This document shows, piece after piece, positions 6,030-7,638 of a stretch of DNA of 7,638 nucleotides. The stretch's first letter is position 1. Every line of letters begins with the position of its first letter. Source of the stretch: Prolixibacteraceae bacterium (GTDB taxonomy: Bacteria > Bacteroidota > Bacteroidia > Bacteroidales > Prolixibacteraceae); NCBI GenBank assembly GCA_023228025.1, contig JALOCD010000152.1:1-7638 (forward strand). The letters are read 5' to 3'. The notes below the pieces were generated by a model, which searched no databases, was not told the origin of the DNA, and worked only from the letters and a program-made list of their open reading frames with translations. The position numbers and the translations under genes are program-made.

Positions 6030-6434
6030 ATGAGCGACCAGCATTTAATCGCAAAAATAGGACAATATGCTTTAGTCAAAAACAAAGAAAATAAAGTATT
6101 AATTTTGGAACGAACGAGGTCAAAAACTTGGTGCCTGCCCGGGGGACGGTTGAACGATGACGAAGAATGGGACTCAGCTTTATTGAGGGAGATGGATGAG
6201 GAACTTACTCTAAATTGTAATAACCCTAGGCCGTATATGGTCAATGTCCTTAAAGATGAGTGGCAAACCAAATACTGCGTATATTTTGTTGTGGATTGTC
6301 TAGATTTATCCTCGCTTCAAATAAGTGATGAGCATAGTGATTTAAAGTGGGTCGGACTAAATGAAATTGATGACATAAATTTTGAAGACACCAAAGTTAA
6401 AGAAGTGGTGTGCAGTTTTCTCGGTGAGGGATAA
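6030..6434 (+). CDS. Nudix hydrolase
   Basis: A 134-residue cytoplasmic protein of the usual Nudix length. The Nudix box is at residues 39-61: G39, five residues, E45, seven residues, then REMDEEL (R53, E54, E57, E58). These are the metal-binding and catalytic positions. The one departure is T60 where the consensus has Gly. A WCLPGGRL approach (34-41) and an N-terminal strand pair (KVLILERTRSKTW) complete the fold. Known of the family: Nudix enzymes cleave nucleoside diphosphates linked to another group, such as damaged dNTPs, NDP-sugars, dinucleoside polyphosphates or capped RNA. The substrate cannot be read from this sequence; the WCLPGGRL and RSKTW features are common in generic MutT-like members. 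ATG 6030 is chosen because the domain begins just after it; an in-frame TTG at 5964 would add 22 residues of unlikely sequence. It is divergent from the small genes on its left and shares no operon. Confidence 0.9.
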   Translation: MSDQHLIAKIGQYALVKNKENKVLILERTRSKTWCLPGGRLNDDEEWDSALLREMDEELTLNCNNPRPYMVNVLKDEWQTKYCVYFVVDCLDLSSLQISDEHSDLKWVGLNEIDDINFEDTKVKEVVCSFLGEG

Positions 6435-6473
6435 ACTATCAGTATCTCGACCGAAGCCGTGCTAAGATTAACA

Positions 6474-6637
6474 GATGGGGAATGAATTAGTAAGATGAGC
6501 TTATCTATAGGTATTCACAAGACGCAACCATACCATTCGACATCACCTTCTCTATGCCTCCACTAGATAAAAGAACAAGGGGCTACACGCCCCAACAGAT
6601 CAAAGAACTACAAGAAACAGTTGGGGGTGAGTGGTAA
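6474..6637 (+). pseudogene. Possible frameshifted small gene or gene remnant
   Basis: ATG 6474 begins MGNELVR and stops at TGA 6495. In the frame one base back, GAT 6494 opens 47 codons up to TAA 6635-6637, reading DELIYRYSQDATIPFDITFS and ending in RTRGYTPQQIKELQETVGGE W. Joined by a -1 shift they would make about 55 residues that look like a C-terminal tail. The only ATG within the second frame is 6554, giving 27 residues. An extended -10 (TGC-TAAGAT, 6460-6468) lies just before ATG 6474. No family is recognised. Confidence 0.3.
6579..6626 (+). other. Two mutually exclusive hairpins
   Basis: GGGGC (6579-6583), TACAC loop, GCCCC (6589-6593) form a five-pair GC stem. The same CCCC with the following AAC (6590-6596) can instead pair with GTTGGGG (6620-6626) over a 23-base loop. 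The two folds share bases, so only one can form. No T-run follows, so neither is a standard terminator. Confidence 0.4.
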
Positions 6638-6742
6638 AACACCATCCCTGCTGATTAAACGACCCAACCCTTTATTTAACCTGCAAATCGTGTTGTAAAT
6701 GTCGTTCATCTTTTTGCTCGAAATATAATGGTGCAAGGCTGC

Positions 6743-6757
6743 GGAAATTTTTTTTCC
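6743..6757 (+). terminator. Weak T-rich hairpin between convergent genes
   Basis: GGAAA (6743-6747) can pair with TTTCC (6753-6757) around five T residues, followed by AGATTTTG. The stem is short and AT-rich. It is the best terminator-like site between the Nudix and DUF2779 genes, but it is not convincing. Confidence 0.2.
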
Positions 6758-6798
6758 AGATTTTGATGATCGGTAAAACTACCCCACCACACTCACCA

Positions 6799-7638
6799 CT
6801 ATATCTTTCTCAAGACATTGAATGCTTCAACCATAGCCAGAGTATCTAATTTGCAATACTCTATTAGATCAGCAAATAAGACTTCTTGATCAATATGATC
6901 TTTGCCGTCCAGAACCGATTGCATCCACAATCTCTGAGCCGAAGCACCTTCTTGTATACCTAATGCCTTGTATGACAGATGTGGCGCAATTACAGGCAAC
7001 ACATTTTTAATACTTGCACTCCCACAGAATCTCTTATCAACAAACCAGCCCTTTGCAAACGGAATCATCAGATCAACAATGCGATCATTTACTTGGTTCA
7101 GAAATTCGCTCTGATCGGTTACGACTTCAGCCAGTAGACTGTTGCACTTCTTCTCAAAACTTTCATTCCATACAATTACCGAACCTTCGTCACCTATATG
7201 ACTTCGTAATGCCCTCGATATTGGCTCACAAGGATTTGAAGCCTCACGATGCAAATATTCAACATGTCGAAGATCAGCCTCTGGGCTATCAAGAATATGC
7301 AATGAGTACTGAAACGGTAGCTGCTGATAAGGTCTTAGGCCGTCAAAAGCTGGAACTATACCCCCAAGTGTTTCGTAATCTAGAAAATATAATGGGAACT
7401 GTAGGTGGCTTAGAAATTCACGAACAGGCTCATTCAGAATTATTTGCTGATCTAATTTTGCAGCTCTTACCTGTAGTGACTGTTTCGGTGTCAACTTATA
7501 ATCATCTGGTATCTCTTGAAGTGTAGTGATACCTGCATCTTCAAATGCTTCCACCTTAGATGCATTTAATCCGCACAGATCGTAAATAGTATCTTTAGGT
7601 AGATCGTTCAATGATTTATAAATCTCAAGCCACTCGCC
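6799..7638 (-). CDS. DUF2779 protein, C-terminal part with DEDD-type exonuclease-like core (5' end missing)
   Basis: The frame is open from the right edge for 279 codons to TAG 6801-6799; the N-terminus lies outside the window. Full-length members are commonly about twice this size (recalled, not checked). A first segment (LCGLNASKVEAFEDAGITTL, then PDDYKLTPKQSLQVRA) looks like a helix-hairpin-helix region. The DUF2779-like core follows: FPLYFLDYETL with Asp 7380-7378 and Glu 7374-7372; then a PAFDGLRPYQQLPFQYSLH stretch typical of the family; then VIVWNESFEKKC; then DLMIPF; then EYCKLDTLAMVEAF with Asp 6846-6844. These resemble the DxE, (N/D)xxF, D and YxxxD motifs of RNase H-like DEDDy exonucleases. 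The second motif has Glu and Asn where Asp is usual, so activity is uncertain. An in-frame TTG at 7611 is not taken as the start. Inferred role: nucleic acid processing or repair. Confidence 0.85.
   Translation of the reverse strand, partial: GEWLEIYKSLNDLPKDTIYDLCGLNASKVEAFEDAGITTLQEIPDDYKLTPKQSLQVRAAKLDQQIILNEPVREFLSHLQFPLYFLDYETLGGIVPAFDGLRPYQQLPFQYSLHILDSPEADLRHVEYLHREASNPCEPISRALRSHIGDEGSVIVWNESFEKKCNSLLAEVVTDQSEFLNQVNDRIVDLMIPFAKGWFVDKRFCGSASIKNVLPVIAPHLSYKALGIQEGASAQRLWMQSVLDGKDHIDQEVLFADLIEYCKLDTLAMVEAFNVLRKI

Larger units (their letters stand above)
6435..6798. other. 364-base stretch without a complete gene, between convergent genes
   Basis: It lies between the ends of the Nudix gene and the DUF2779 gene. 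It holds a broken plus-strand reading frame (6474-6637), overlapping inverted repeats (6579-6626), a weak T-rich hairpin (6743-6757), and an isolated TATAAT (6724-6729, plus strand) without a matching -35 box. On the minus strand, one frame stays open across about 6674-6798 and reads in a protein-like way (IKIWKKNFRSLAPLYFEQ) but has no ATG, GTG or TTG at its head. The stretch could be the remains of one or two decayed genes. No tRNA or known riboswitch was recognised. Confidence 0.5.

Noticed and set aside
6626..6797. Long-range inverted repeat GGTGAGTG (6626-6633 region) with CACTCACC (about 6790-6797)
   Set aside because: Only eight bases over a gap of about 160, with no extension; likely chance.
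7014..7526. 170-codon open frame on the plus strand
   Set aside because: It is antisense to the DUF2779 core, whose motifs are clear on the minus strand. The plus-strand product has no recognisable pattern.
1..7638. CRISPR array, tRNA, rRNA, insertion sequence or att site
   Set aside because: No regularly spaced repeats, cloverleaf-like segments, transposase motifs or terminal inverted repeats were found; the only long repeat is the coding 77-bp pair.

Overview
The window looks like bacterial DNA from the Candidate Phyla Radiation, most likely a Candidatus Saccharibacteria (TM7) relative. This is inferred from three things: long Thr/Ser/Asn/Gly-rich surface proteins next to a membrane-anchored foldase, short intergenic spaces, and few Shine-Dalgarno sites. 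No rRNA or marker gene confirms it. TGA and TAG both appear as ordinary stops, so the standard bacterial code fits, rather than the UGA=Gly code of Gracilibacteria and Absconditabacteria. The window is open at both ends (a gene runs off each edge) and is probably a whole assembly contig.

Left and centre (1-5593, minus strand): a cell-surface gene cluster. Promoter P2 (5565-5593) drives a 187-residue single-pass membrane protein with an external helical domain. This gene overlaps by ATGA an 875-residue secreted beta-rich protein (2357-4984). After 99 bases, a near-identical promoter P1 (2291-2319) drives a second large gene (1-2257, incomplete). It encodes a membrane-anchored SurA/PpiC-like foldase fused to secreted beta modules. 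The two large proteins share a roughly 125-140 residue module (two copies in the foldase fusion, one in the 875-residue protein). Just after that module they become identical for 77 bp, exactly at the window edge. The simplest picture is one jointly regulated set of envelope proteins with exchangeable C-terminal regions.

Middle (5602-6029): a small helical protein (5602-5853) preceded in the same frame, across a single TAG, by a 25-codon ORF (5863-5940). A short divergent region separates these from the next gene.

Right (6030-7638): a Nudix hydrolase on the plus strand (6030-6434). Then comes a 364-base stretch with no complete gene but with protein-like broken reading frames and competing hairpins. 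Last is the C-terminal part of a DUF2779 protein with a DEDD-type exonuclease-like core on the minus strand (6799-7638, incomplete). No tRNA, rRNA, CRISPR array, transposase or recognisable origin is seen.
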